This document shows, piece by piece, positions 1 through 7,124 of a stretch of 10,864 bases of DNA. The translations under genes were made by a program, and so were the position numbers. Every line of letters begins with the position of its first letter. Position 1 is the stretch's first letter. Source of the stretch: Spirochaetota bacterium (GTDB lineage Bacteria; Spirochaetota; UBA4802; UBA5550); NCBI GenBank assembly GCA_022704585.1, contig JAKJGD010000025.1:1-10864 (forward strand), read 5' to 3'. The notes below the pieces were generated by a model. It ran no database searches, was not told the origin of the DNA, and saw only the letters and a list, made by a program, of their open reading frames with translations.

Positions 1-922
1 CGTCAATCCGGCACTGGATTTCCGCAACACCCGATCCTGCGTCTGTCGCCGTGACGCTGTATTTGACGTCAGTTGAAGCGACATTGTAGGAATTGATCTG
101 CTTAAGCTCTTTGTCTGCTTTGATCTCGACAACCGGGGCGGCATCGTCCGTCACGAGTTTGGTAGTGGCATCTTTCAGCTCGATTTCCTTACCTGATTCG
201 TCGAATATCCTGAAAGCAAATTGCTCGGTCATGTTGTCGACATTGTCCACAGACCTGATTTTCAGGTCAATGTTGTCTTTCGCGGGCATTGCAAAGGGGG
301 CTGCGTATTCCTGGTACGTTGTCCCATCCGTGGAGTATTCGATTTTTTTTACGCCCGAGAGTGCGTCATTTGCGCTGATGCTGAACAGGGTGGTTTTTGC
401 AAAATAAACATTGTCGCCGATTTTTTTGACGGGCGCGCTTGACGTCACAACGATGCTTGGGCCGGTATTGTCGACGACGACATTATAGGTTTTATCTGCT
501 TCCTTGTTGCCGACCTTGTCGATGCCGTAATACTTGATCGAGTGGGGACCTTCCGCTTCGATAGAAAAAGGATTCTCGAAAACATTCGTTGCACCTTCGT
601 CGATCTTGTATTCGATCTTGTCCATGGCGAAATCGTCGCTTGAAAGCAGTCTGAACTGGACTTTCGAATTCACAAAAAGAGTTTTCCCATCGGAAAACGT
701 TTTTGCAGCAACGACGGTTGTTGTCTGGGACTTGCCCTCCGTATCGGTTATAACGGTGCTTTCCTTCTTTACTTCGTCTTTTATTTCAGTCTTGCTTTCG
801 TCAGTGGCATTTTCGATTTTAGCAGGATCTGTAGTAGACGGATCGTCCTGGGAAAATGCGCGATTTGAGATGGAGAAAGCGACGGCAAGACATATTACCA
901 ACAGGTAAACTTTCTTAAACAT
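1..922 (-). CDS. OmpL47-like exported Ig-like/beta-repeat protein, 3' end outside the window
   Basis: The 307 visible residues begin with a signal peptide (about 1-24: basic MFKK, hydrophobic core, likely cleavage after RAFS before QDD). A Thr/Asp/Glu/Lys-rich linker (25-80) follows. Then come repeated modules of about 90 residues with the pattern 'D..SGV.KIEY..DG....Y..PF......H.I...A.D.VGN'. Two are complete (about 86-158 and 173-268) and a third starts near 277. The clearest signatures are IDKVGNKE (134-141), VDNTGPSI (150-157), DALSGVKKIEYSTDG (186-200) and DAGSGVAEI (294-302). These resemble the OmpL47-type repeats of spirochaetal surface proteins, and a cell-surface or periplasmic role is inferred. 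The ATG at 922 is chosen because GGAGG lies 6 nt upstream; the other nearby ATG (926) meets a stop after three codons. The gene is divergent from the YHYH gene and has its own promoter. Function beyond surface exposure is unknown. Confidence 0.85.
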   Translation of the reverse strand, partial: MFKKVYLLVICLAVAFSISNRAFSQDDPSTTDPAKIENATDESKTEIKDEVKKESTVITDTEGKSQTTTVVAAKTFSDGKTLFVNSKVQFRLLSSDDFAMDKIEYKIDEGATNVFENPFSIEAEGPHSIKYYGIDKVGNKEADKTYNVVVDNTGPSIVVTSSAPVKKIGDNVYFAKTTLFSISANDALSGVKKIEYSTDGTTYQEYAAPFAMPAKDNIDLKIRSVDNVDNMTEQFAFRIFDESGKEIELKDATTKLVTDDAAPVVEIKADKELKQINSYNVASTDVKYSVTATDAGSGVAEIQCRID

Positions 923-988
923 ACATGACCTCCAGTCGACGGGATAATTACTAATGATTTATGTCAAAACACTTATTTTTAAGGGTAA

Positions 989-1016
989 ATAATAAATATA
1001 ATAAATTTATTGTCAA
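989..1016 (-). promoter_or_regulatory. Sigma70-type promoter for the OmpL47-like gene
   Basis: On the minus strand TTGACA (1016-1011) is separated by 16 nt from TATTAT (994-989). This is a perfect -35 box and a 5/6 match at -10. It lies about 65 nt upstream of the start codon at 922, in AT-rich DNA. Position and quality fit, but no transcript data are available. Confidence 0.6.
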
Positions 1017-1117
1017 TAGATATTTAAGTACAAAATTTGTAAAAAATTGTTTTTATTTGGAGAAATATATAAAAAAGAGACCGCGAAGTCCACTACGTTG
1101 CCGTGCTATTACTTTGA

Positions 1118-1129
1118 GGGTTATAACCC
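1118..1129. repeat. 12-bp perfect palindrome between divergent promoters
   Basis: GGGTTATAACCC is a perfect 12-bp palindrome. It sits in a small GC-richer island (about 1080-1145) inside the otherwise AT-rich 309-bp gap (923-1231) between the OmpL47-like and YHYH genes. It lies upstream of both predicted -35 boxes, so it could be an operator, or it could be chance. No second copy was seen. Apart from this palindrome and the two promoters I see nothing else in the gap. Confidence 0.3.
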
Positions 1130-1167
1130 GAGCTATGTGATACCAGCGTAAATTACCCCATAATAGC

Positions 1168-1196
1168 TTGACTTTTAGTTATAAATTTAATATATA
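1168..1196 (+). promoter_or_regulatory. Sigma70-type promoter for the YHYH-domain gene
   Basis: TTGACT (1168-1173), a 17-nt spacer and TATATA (1191-1196) form a near-consensus promoter. It ends about 35 nt upstream of the ATG at 1232. A ribosome binding site AAGGAG lies at 1219-1224, 7 nt before the start. Confidence 0.65.
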
Positions 1197-1231
1197 TCCA
1201 TTTTTATCATACTAATTCAAGGAGCATCGTC

Positions 1232-1804
1232 ATGAAAATGCGAGCGATCGCCATCATTATTTTTCTGTCATTTTTCATAACAGAGTTAACGTTTGGACAT
1301 TCCGGCGGGCTTGATGCCAATAGCGGGCACTGGGACCATCAAAAAAAGGAGTATCATTATCACCGAGACGGTAAAATCGTCAAGGATACCAGCAGGGATT
1401 ACGACGAGCGTGAGAATAAGGGAGATGTAGAGAAGGAGACGAAAGAGAAAAAAGAAAAGAAAGTGAAAAAAACAAAAAAGAGAGATAAAGAAGAGATAGG
1501 CGAAGAGGATCAGGATAAAGATCAAAAGGGAACCAAAGAGAAAAAAAAGAAAGTAAAGAAAGAGAAAGATACGGTTAAAAAGGACACCGACAAGAAGAAG
1601 AAAAAGAAGGAAGATAAGGAAGAAAAACCGAAGAAGGAAAAGAAAGAGAAAAAGCAAAAGAAAGAAGATAAACCCAAAAAAGAAGATAAACCGAAAAAAG
1701 AGAAGAAAGAGAAGAAAGAGAAGAAAGAGAAGAAAGAAAGCAAACCAAAAAAGGAAACCAAGAAAAAAGAAACCAAAAAGAAAAAGTCAAAGAAAGAAGA
1801 CTGA
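1232..1804 (+). CDS. Small exported YHYH-type protein with a long Lys/Glu-rich tail
   Basis: The product has 190 residues. A signal peptide covers about 1-22 (hydrophobic AIAIIIFLSFF; likely cleavage after FG). The mature N-terminus is a short His module, HSGGLDANSGH...YHYH (23-44), with His 23, 33, 36, 42 and 44. This matches the small YHYH/YHCH-type modules of exported bacterial proteins, which probably bind metal or a surface ligand, although the role is not established. From about residue 60 to the end the protein is almost only Lys and Glu with some Asp and Pro, without hydrophobic residues, so probably disordered and strongly charged. The tail is built from short repeats (KEDKPK twice, KEK-type units). 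A strong promoter, AAGGAG and a terminator flank it as a single-gene unit. The A-rich composition differs from the GC-rich genes to the right. Function is unknown; wall, nucleic-acid or polyanion binding are only guesses. Confidence 0.8.
   Translation: MKMRAIAIIIFLSFFITELTFGHSGGLDANSGHWDHQKKEYHYHRDGKIVKDTSRDYDERENKGDVEKETKEKKEKKVKKTKKRDKEEIGEEDQDKDQKGTKEKKKKVKKEKDTVKKDTDKKKKKKEDKEEKPKKEKKEKKQKKEDKPKKEDKPKKEKKEKKEKKEKKESKPKKETKKKETKKKKSKKED
1661..1735 (+). repeat. Short tandem repeats within the Lys/Glu tail
   Basis: Two copies of an 18-bp unit encoding KEDKPK (1661-1678 and 1679-1696, differing at one base) are followed by four perfect copies of the 9-bp GAGAAGAAA (1700-1735). Both unit lengths are multiples of three, so gain or loss of a copy would change tail length without breaking the frame. 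Confidence 0.75.
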
Positions 1805-1824
1805 CATAACTAGTGCTATTGCGC

Positions 1825-1855
1825 AAACCATGCCGGATAACCGGCATGGTTTTTT
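1825..1855 (+). terminator. Rho-independent terminator between convergent genes
   Basis: The arms 1825-1836 and 1841-1852 form a perfect 12-bp stem (AAACCATGCCGG) around the loop ATAA, and T residues continue to 1855. It ends the YHYH gene, whose stop is at 1804. Its T-run overlaps the stop codon of the converging DUF4185 gene (1854-1856). On the minus strand only three T follow the core stem, so it may also act on that gene, more weakly. Confidence 0.88.
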
Positions 1856-2984
1856 ATTTGTCAAGAAGAATGGAATAAGGTATCCTGAGAAGAATCGGTT
1901 GATAGATCGCCGGATTTATATAGATTGCATACAGGGCCTTTTCGGTCTGAAATATCTCTTTCCCGGAATAATAGAAAAGGTATTCTCGTGACTTGATGTG
2001 GGGCAGCGCGGGCGGGGTGTAGACAACCCGTGCTTTTTTGTTTAAAGCATGCTTGAAATCCGGGAATAGTATTGATTTAATGTTGCCATCAGTGCTGCAG
2101 TAAAGAAACACGTATTGTTTCAGGTGATCATTGTACACGAGTGACGGCTCTCCCATGACATCCGCGGCAATTGGAGTTGCGCGGGCCAGCTGCCGTGACC
2201 AGCCGCCTTCAGAGTCCAGAAATTCGTAGGAGTTGCGGTTGCGTATCGCCGAAACCCTCACGCGTGAAATGTAAGCCGGGACCGTGCCGTCCCGTGAGGG
2301 TCCATGGCCGGAAAGGTACAGGTAATCTCCTATCCGTATGACGGAATCTCCAAATACCGGTTCGCCTTCCCTGAAGATCGTGGCGATGCGCCTGAACCTT
2401 ACGGGTGATCCAGGTTTCCATCCTTGTGGCATCTGCCATTCGGCAAGACCGACGCCCATTACGCGTATCGGAAGCTCGCCTTTTCGCGGTCGTATGCTTT
2501 TATCGACGAATACAATCATATAGTAAACGTAAATAGTCGCATCAATCTTGATTCCGTCGATAGCCCACAGCCTCCATAAACGGGGGTCTTCTGCTTTTGT
2601 CGTTTCTATAAAAGGTACGACTGCGCCCTCTTTTTTATTAAAAACAAATCTCAGTTTTTTGATTGTCGCATCGCCGGGAACTTCGGTAAAGGCCAGGGAA
2701 TTGCTTATCATGCCCTTCATGACGGCCGTTTCCTCAAACGTCGAGCCGGATGTCAGCTCTCCTTTCCATGACCCGATGATTGTATCTCCGAAGGTCCACA
2801 TCATGATGCCGTTCACCGGTATCGGCGTGCAGCCGTCCTGCCCGAGTACGCTCTCCTTTCTGCTTTCACCGAAAATTCCGAGGTTTTCCACCCTGGCGTT
2901 TCGGGCGCAATATGTGCACGAGAGAACAAGCGCAATCACAAGAATGGATATTTTTGAATGGTATCGCATTTTACCGTCTGTCAT
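1854..2984 (-). CDS. DUF4185-type probable lipoprotein
   Basis: The 376-residue product has a hydrophobic N-terminus (about 12-22) ending in VLSC with Cys23, a relaxed lipobox of the kind accepted in spirochaetes, so membrane anchoring through Cys23 is likely. The body fits DUF4185, a beta-propeller-like family related to glycoside hydrolase folds. Near the start is G-Q-D-G-C-T-P-I-P..MMWTFGDTIIG (48-71), the family's 'display item / FGDT' motif. Later come VFGDSVIRIGDYLYLSG, the AYISRVRVSAI segment and GEPSLVYNDHLKQYVFLY. These repeat the usual blade pattern of W/F-G-D, an aromatic strand and a 'GE.S..YN..L..YV.LY' motif. The substrate is unknown; a sugar-binding or hydrolytic role would be inference from the fold only. 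Two starts are possible, ATG 2984 and ATG 2969 (MRYHSK); neither has a clear Shine-Dalgarno site. It is divergent from the ketosynthase operon and converges on the YHYH gene. Confidence 0.82.
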   Translation of the reverse strand: MTDGKMRYHSKISILVIALVLSCTYCARNARVENLGIFGESRKESVLGQDGCTPIPVNGIMMWTFGDTIIGSWKGELTSGSTFEETAVMKGMISNSLAFTEVPGDATIKKLRFVFNKKEGAVVPFIETTKAEDPRLWRLWAIDGIKIDATIYVYYMIVFVDKSIRPRKGELPIRVMGVGLAEWQMPQGWKPGSPVRFRRIATIFREGEPVFGDSVIRIGDYLYLSGHGPSRDGTVPAYISRVRVSAIRNRNSYEFLDSEGGWSRQLARATPIAADVMGEPSLVYNDHLKQYVFLYCSTDGNIKSILFPDFKHALNKKARVVYTPPALPHIKSREYLFYYSGKEIFQTEKALYAIYINPAIYQPILLRIPYSILLDK

Positions 2985-3028
2985 ATTTACGACCGTATTG
3001 CATGGTTCAGTTAAGGGAAATGCTGCTT

Positions 3029-3059
3029 ATTATAGGTCGAGATGCGCGGAAAAGGTCAA
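3029..3059 (-). promoter_or_regulatory. Promoter for the DUF4185 gene
   Basis: On the minus strand TTGACC (3059-3054) and a perfect TATAAT (3034-3029) are separated by 19 nt. The spacer is longer than ideal but the -10 box is exact. The start codon at 2984 lies about 45 nt downstream. Confidence 0.5.
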
Positions 3060-3114
3060 GAACATATTTATATGAATATTTTATTGCATTACTGAAAGAC
3101 AATAAAAATCAATC

Positions 3115-3141
3115 TTGACAAAAAAATGATTTTTTTAAAAT
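3115..3141 (+). promoter_or_regulatory. Probable promoter for the ketosynthase operon
   Basis: A perfect TTGACA (3115-3120) is followed after 15 nt by TAAAAT (3136-3141), a 5/6 match to TATAAT. The spacing is short, so promoter strength is uncertain. TATATT at 3146-3151 is too far away for the same -35 box. The ketosynthase start at 3221 lies about 75 nt downstream, leaving a leader with two small inverted repeats. Confidence 0.45.
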
Positions 3142-3165
3142 CGATTATATTCTGTGCTTGGAATG

Positions 3166-3210
3166 CCGGGTCGAGCGGATTACCCGGAGATTCACCTGTT
3201 GCAAGGCGAA
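3166..3210 (+). promoter_or_regulatory. Leader inverted repeats before the ketosynthase start
   Basis: CCGGGT (3166-3171) pairs with ACCCGG (3182-3187). Next to it TTCACCT (3191-3197) pairs with AGGCGAA (3204-3210) with one mismatch. The second arm overlaps AAGGCG (3203-3208), the only Shine-Dalgarno-like stretch before ATG 3221, so folding could limit ribosome access. No T-run follows, so this is not a terminator. The structure is short and unproven. Confidence 0.25.
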
Positions 3211-3220
3211 CATCTATTAT

Positions 3221-4429
3221 ATGAAAGTAGTCATAACGGGTCTGAACATCATCTCTGCCCTCGGTTTGAATTGCGACGAGTGCTGGTCGGGCCTTTCCGC
3301 CGGAAAGTCGGGGATCCGCATGATAACCATGTTCGATTCCATGAAGAACGACACAAGGATAGCCGGCCAGCTGCCCGACGGCTTTGAGGAATATGGTGCG
3401 CGCTTCTGTAAAAAGAGGATAGCCGGCCAGATGACGCGTGTCACACGGATGGCATTCGTGTGCGCGGCCGAGGCTATCGAGAGGAGCGGTCTGGATTTTA
3501 CTTCAATGGACCGCTCGCGGTGCGGCGTGATAATCGGCGCCGTATCTGCGGGGAATTCGAGCGTGGAGAAGGGCACTACCTCCAGGAACAGGATCGTCAA
3601 ATGCATGAGCAACGCCATGCCGGCATGGATATCGATTCATAACGGTCTGGAAGGACCGAGCTATGCCGTGAACACTGCCTGCGCCTCATCGGCGTATGCC
3701 ATGGCTTTCGGTTATGACCTGATACGGAACGGTGCGGCGGACCTGGTGATTACGGGCGGCGGGGATTCCACGATTAACCCTGAGGAGATTGAAGGGTTTA
3801 ATCAAATGTACGCACTGTCCACCGCCCCGGTCGATCCCGCAAAAGCGAGCCGGCCGTTTACGAAGGACCGGGACGGGTTCGTCATAGGTGAAGGTGCCGG
3901 CATGCTTATACTCGAATCGGAGAAATCGGCGCACGCGCGCGGTGCACACATTCACGCGGAGATGGCAGGATATGCCCTGACCAGCGAGGCGTATAATATC
4001 ATGGCACCCCGGAACGGCGGCGACGGAATGGCGGTAACGATGTCGCGGGCACTTCGGCACGCCGGTCTTGGCCCGGACGATGTGGATTACATAAACGCCC
4101 ATGGCACTTCCACCATGCTCAATGACCTGTATGAAACGAAGGCGATCAGGAATGTCTTCGGCGCCCGGGCGGGCTCTATCCCGGTATCCTCGATGAAGTC
4201 GATGATCGGGCATACTATTGGGGCGGCCGGGGCCATCGAGGCGGCAGCAACGGTCCTGTCTATCGAGCATGGGATCGTTACACCGACGATAAACTATGAC
4301 AATCCCGATCCCGACTGCGACCTGGATTACGTGCCGAATAATTCCCGGGAGCAGAAAATTGATGTTGCAATATCCAATTCATTCGCTTTTGGTGGTCATA
4401 ATGCAACGATTGTTCTGAAAAAATATTGA
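3221..4429 (+). CDS. FabF-type beta-ketoacyl-ACP synthase
   Basis: From ATG 3221 the product has 402 residues, the usual length for KAS I/II enzymes, and begins with the family strand MKVVITGLNIIS. The Cys-His-His triad is complete: Cys154 in NTACASSA, His294 in INAHGTST and His331 in KSMIGHTIGAAGAIE, with the conserved Lys326 before it. The glycine-rich end NSFAFGGHNATIVL is also typical. Such enzymes condense an ACP-bound extender with an acyl thioester and lose CO2; nothing here suggests a decarboxylase-only variant, since Cys154 is kept. An upstream in-frame TTG (3158) would add 21 residues unlike the family, so I prefer 3221 despite a weak, distant AAGG. It is the first gene of an operon with an ACP, an acyltransferase and a radical SAM gene, so a special acyl chain is more likely than housekeeping fatty acid synthesis. 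Substrate unknown. Confidence 0.93.
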   Translation: MKVVITGLNIISALGLNCDECWSGLSAGKSGIRMITMFDSMKNDTRIAGQLPDGFEEYGARFCKKRIAGQMTRVTRMAFVCAAEAIERSGLDFTSMDRSRCGVIIGAVSAGNSSVEKGTTSRNRIVKCMSNAMPAWISIHNGLEGPSYAVNTACASSAYAMAFGYDLIRNGAADLVITGGGDSTINPEEIEGFNQMYALSTAPVDPAKASRPFTKDRDGFVIGEGAGMLILESEKSAHARGAHIHAEMAGYALTSEAYNIMAPRNGGDGMAVTMSRALRHAGLGPDDVDYINAHGTSTMLNDLYETKAIRNVFGARAGSIPVSSMKSMIGHTIGAAGAIEAAATVLSIEHGIVTPTINYDNPDPDCDLDYVPNNSREQKIDVAISNSFAFGGHNATIVLKKY

Positions 4430-4500
4430 ATAATGGCAGGGAGGCCCTCACGGGATTCTCTGCGGCGCAAGCAGCAATCGCATACAATCCGGAGTCTGTC

Positions 4501-4806
4501 ATGGCAAAAATTGAAAGCGGCACCAGGGAAGAGGTAAAAAAAATCGTGTACGAGTTTTTCGCTGAAGAATGCGAGGTGTCTGCGGAGGTGCTTAACGAAG
4601 GCACCAACGTCATCAAAGACCTTGAGGGCGACTCGCTCATGTTTCTCGAACTCCTGGAGATATTCAAGAAAAAGTATGGCCTTGATGTAGAGCTCAAAAC
4701 AGTGGGCAAATACGTGGTCAAGCATCCGGCTGAAACGATCGGCGCGATCATAAACATGACGATGCTGATTATAGAGCATGAGAACAGGATAGCCGACATA
4801 GGATGA
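4501..4806 (+). CDS. Discrete acyl carrier protein
   Basis: The 101-residue acidic protein has the ACP four-helix pattern. The phosphopantetheine attachment motif is GDSLMFLELL with Ser45, followed by a helix II rich in Leu and Glu. It carries the growing acyl chain as a thioester for the neighbouring ketosynthase and acyltransferase. It is somewhat longer than a housekeeping ACP (about 80 residues), with extra residues at both ends. ATG 4501 is preferred because GGAG (4491-4494) lies 6 nt upstream; the in-frame TTG 4426 would overlap the ketosynthase stop and add a tail unlike an ACP. The TGA shares bases with the next gene's ATG (ATGA, 4803-4806), which points to coupled translation with the acyltransferase and to the two proteins working together. 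Confidence 0.9.
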   Translation: MAKIESGTREEVKKIVYEFFAEECEVSAEVLNEGTNVIKDLEGDSLMFLELLEIFKKKYGLDVELKTVGKYVVKHPAETIGAIINMTMLIIEHENRIADIG

Positions 4807-5777
4807 TCCCGGACGGTCCGCCCTCAGTGGAAAAGAAAAAAACAGCTTCAATATTCCCCGCCTTCGGCTGCAAGTATCTTGGCAACGAACGAAGCATACT
4901 CGAGGACATGTCCCCGGACCTGAAGGAACTGCTCGGTCGCGCCGGTGACGCCGTGGGTCTCTCCGGCGATTTGCTCGCCGGGAGCCCGTACGGCGATTTC
5001 AGCGATGAGCTCATATCGCAATACGCCGTGTACCTGTACGGCTGCGCGGTGTCCCATATCCTGAAGCGCAGCGGCGTACATTCCGACTATACGGCCGGTT
5101 ACAGCATGGGCCTGTACGCGGCGCTGTATCACGCGGAATGCATCACTTTCGAGCAAGGCCTCGAGTGCATCAGGGTCGCGTACGGGCTTATTCGAAACAC
5201 GGCGTCGAAGCATGATTTCGGCATGGGCCTCATTTCCGGCCTCCCTCTCGCCGATGTCGAGGAGCTGGTTTCCCGGTCGGATGATCTCGAAATAATCAAC
5301 GCCAATAACAGGCACAGTTTCCTTGTGTCGGGATACGATGAAAACGTGAGGCATGTCCTTGCCGCAGCCAGGGTCAATGGAGCCCTTAATATCCAGCACC
5401 TCGCGTTCCGTTCGCCTTATCATTCACGGTTCATGAACGAAGCGGCGGCACGTTTCAGGGAATACTGTTCCGGCATTCGGATATACGACCCGATCTACCG
5501 ACTTGTATCGTCTGTCGACCGCCGGGTGGTCACGACGGGTGATGAAGTGCTCGCTGACCTTGCCGACAATATCAATCATGCCATTAACTGGCACGAGACG
5601 ATGTCGTGCATGATCGCCGCGGGTGTTGATGCGTTTATCGAGTGCGGACCCGGGAAGAGCCTGTATAAAATGGCAAAGTTCATTGAAGGCGATTTCGATG
5701 TGTATTACCTGCATACGCTCAGCAGCCTGCTCTCCTCCGGACGTAGCTGCTCTCACGCCCCCGCCTTCAAGAGATAG
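4803..5777 (+). CDS. FabD-like acyl-CoA:ACP transacylase, divergent active site
   Basis: The 324-residue product has the FabD/AT fold signatures: nucleophile Ser101 in GYSMGLYAAL (usual GHSLGEY), catalytic His207 in SPYHSRFM, and ECGPGKSLYKM near 268-279. FabD is usually about 310 residues. The protein would load an acyl group from CoA onto the ACP encoded just upstream, with which its start codon overlaps. Several family positions differ. The N-terminal GQG motif, whose Gln forms the oxyanion hole, reads IFPAFGCKYLG (17-27). The E after GHSLG is Leu104. About 25 residues after the nucleophile, where malonyl transferases have the Arg that grips the malonyl carboxylate, it reads RVAYG (124-128), with Ala or Tyr at that site. 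By family knowledge, loss of this Arg goes with non-carboxylated acyl substrates, so acetyl or another simple acyl group is at least as likely as malonyl. R124 or R131 might compensate. Confidence 0.85.
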   Translation: MIPDGPPSVEKKKTASIFPAFGCKYLGNERSILEDMSPDLKELLGRAGDAVGLSGDLLAGSPYGDFSDELISQYAVYLYGCAVSHILKRSGVHSDYTAGYSMGLYAALYHAECITFEQGLECIRVAYGLIRNTASKHDFGMGLISGLPLADVEELVSRSDDLEIINANNRHSFLVSGYDENVRHVLAAARVNGALNIQHLAFRSPYHSRFMNEAAARFREYCSGIRIYDPIYRLVSSVDRRVVTTGDEVLADLADNINHAINWHETMSCMIAAGVDAFIECGPGKSLYKMAKFIEGDFDVYYLHTLSSLLSSGRSCSHAPAFKR

Positions 5778-5783
5778 GGACCC

Positions 5784-7124
5784 ATGAAGCTGCTCCTGAT
5801 AAACCCGCCGCGTTCCCCTCACAACGGCATACTCGAGTTTGCGCCCGAACAGGCGCGTCACTTCATACATAAAAAGCTCATCGGTCCGCCCCTTGGCCTT
5901 ATCACGCTTGCTGCCGCGTGCCGCGAATACGAGGTGCATGTACTGGACATGAAGGGGGAATACGACCTCAACCCCGCCGCGCCGGCGCCGGCCGCACTCG
6001 CGGCCGCGCACATGGAGCAGATCAGGCCTGATGTCGTCGGCGTCACTTTCATCGCTTCCGAGTTCCCGGCAGGCATGGACATTCTCCGCACCGTCAAGAG
6101 AATTGAACCGGGCGTTCTCACCGTGGCCGGCGGACTCCACGCGACCGTTTGCCCGGCCGATTTCGCCGGCGGCGCCGCGGACATTGTCGTACCGGGGCAG
6201 GGAGCGGGTACGTTCGTGGAGATCATCCATGCCCGGGCGAAAAGGACGCCCCTGGACGCAGTTCCCGAGATCTTCATCAAATCGGATGACGGCCTTAAAT
6301 TCACCGGTAACGCCGACCGTTCATGGGAACCGGCAGGCAGGGACTTCGTGTTCCCCGACCGCTCGCACCTGAAACGCTGGATCAGCACCTACCGGGCCGG
6401 CGGTTCGCCCGACACGAGCACATACCTCTTCACGTCGCTCGGGTGCCCCTACCGCTGCACCTTTTGTTCGATCTGGAACCAGTTCGGTGGCAGGTTCCAC
6501 CAGCGGGACGTCGAGAGCGTGATCAGGGAGCTGCAGATGATCGACGAGTACCCGGTGGTCAGGTTCGCTGACGCGAACACGATCGTGAACGAGGCGTTCA
6601 TGAGCAGGCTGTTTGACCGGATACGCGAGGAGGGCATCCGCAAGACTTTCATCATGGACGTGCGGTTTGATACGGCCGCGCGCTTCCCTGCGCTTATCGA
6701 AAAGCTCGCCCGGAACGGGCTCAAGGTGGTCATTTGCGGGTTCGAGTCCTTTCGCGAAGAGGAGCTCAGGCGTTACCGCAAGGAGGCGCAGGCCGGACTC
6801 ATAGAGAAGGCCATCTCGGTCTTTCATGCGAACGGCATCATGGTTCGGGGTAATTATGTGATCCCGGCGGATTATACGAAGGACGATTTCGCTGCAATGG
6901 CGGACTATGCCGGATCGCACCGGGTCGTGTACGCGGGATACACGATACTGACTCCCATGCCGGGCTCGCCCCTCTATGACGAAATGAAAGACCGCATTGT
7001 CGATACCGACCTGGCGAAATACAATTTCTTCAACAGCGTGATGAAAACCGCACTCCCGATAGAACAGTTTTACGAAAACGTGGGCAGGCTGTGGCTCATA
7101 AAAGAGGGCACTGACGTTATCTGA
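5784..7124 (+). CDS. B12-binding-type radical SAM enzyme
   Basis: The 446-residue protein has two parts. Residues 1-180 form a Rossmann-like cobalamin-binding-type domain: MKLLLINPPR, GPPLGLITLAA, PDVVGVTF, TVAGGLHATV and DIVVPGQGAGTF. No DxHxxG motif is seen, as in many family members, so base-off cobalamin binding is inferred. Residues 215 to about 430 form the radical SAM barrel with the 4Fe-4S motif CPYRCTFC (Cys221, 225, 228), followed by VRFADANTIVN and VICGFESF. This layout is shared by B12-dependent radical SAM methyltransferases and by BchE-like cyclases; similarity alone does not decide the reaction. It starts 6 nt after the acyltransferase stop with AGGGA just upstream, so it is the last gene of the operon. 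Its partners suggest that it acts on an ACP- or CoA-bound acyl chain, adding a methyl group at an unactivated carbon or making a ring. This is inference. Confidence 0.88.
   Translation: MKLLLINPPRSPHNGILEFAPEQARHFIHKKLIGPPLGLITLAAACREYEVHVLDMKGEYDLNPAAPAPAALAAAHMEQIRPDVVGVTFIASEFPAGMDILRTVKRIEPGVLTVAGGLHATVCPADFAGGAADIVVPGQGAGTFVEIIHARAKRTPLDAVPEIFIKSDDGLKFTGNADRSWEPAGRDFVFPDRSHLKRWISTYRAGGSPDTSTYLFTSLGCPYRCTFCSIWNQFGGRFHQRDVESVIRELQMIDEYPVVRFADANTIVNEAFMSRLFDRIREEGIRKTFIMDVRFDTAARFPALIEKLARNGLKVVICGFESFREEELRRYRKEAQAGLIEKAISVFHANGIMVRGNYVIPADYTKDDFAAMADYAGSHRVVYAGYTILTPMPGSPLYDEMKDRIVDTDLAKYNFFNSVMKTALPIEQFYENVGRLWLIKEGTDVI

Noticed and set aside
1286..1847. Long Leu/Phe/Ser-rich frames opposite the YHYH gene, membrane-protein-like
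   Set aside because: They are complements of the AAA/GAA/AAG codons of the Lys/Glu tail, which read as Phe, Leu and Ser; no start signals support them.
3158..3220. TTG start adding 21 residues to the ketosynthase
   Set aside because: The added residues are Cys/Arg-rich and unlike the family, whose first strand begins at MKVVITG (3221).
4426..4500. TTG start adding 25 residues to the ACP
   Set aside because: ATG 4501 has a well-spaced GGAG and the extension lies outside the ACP fold.
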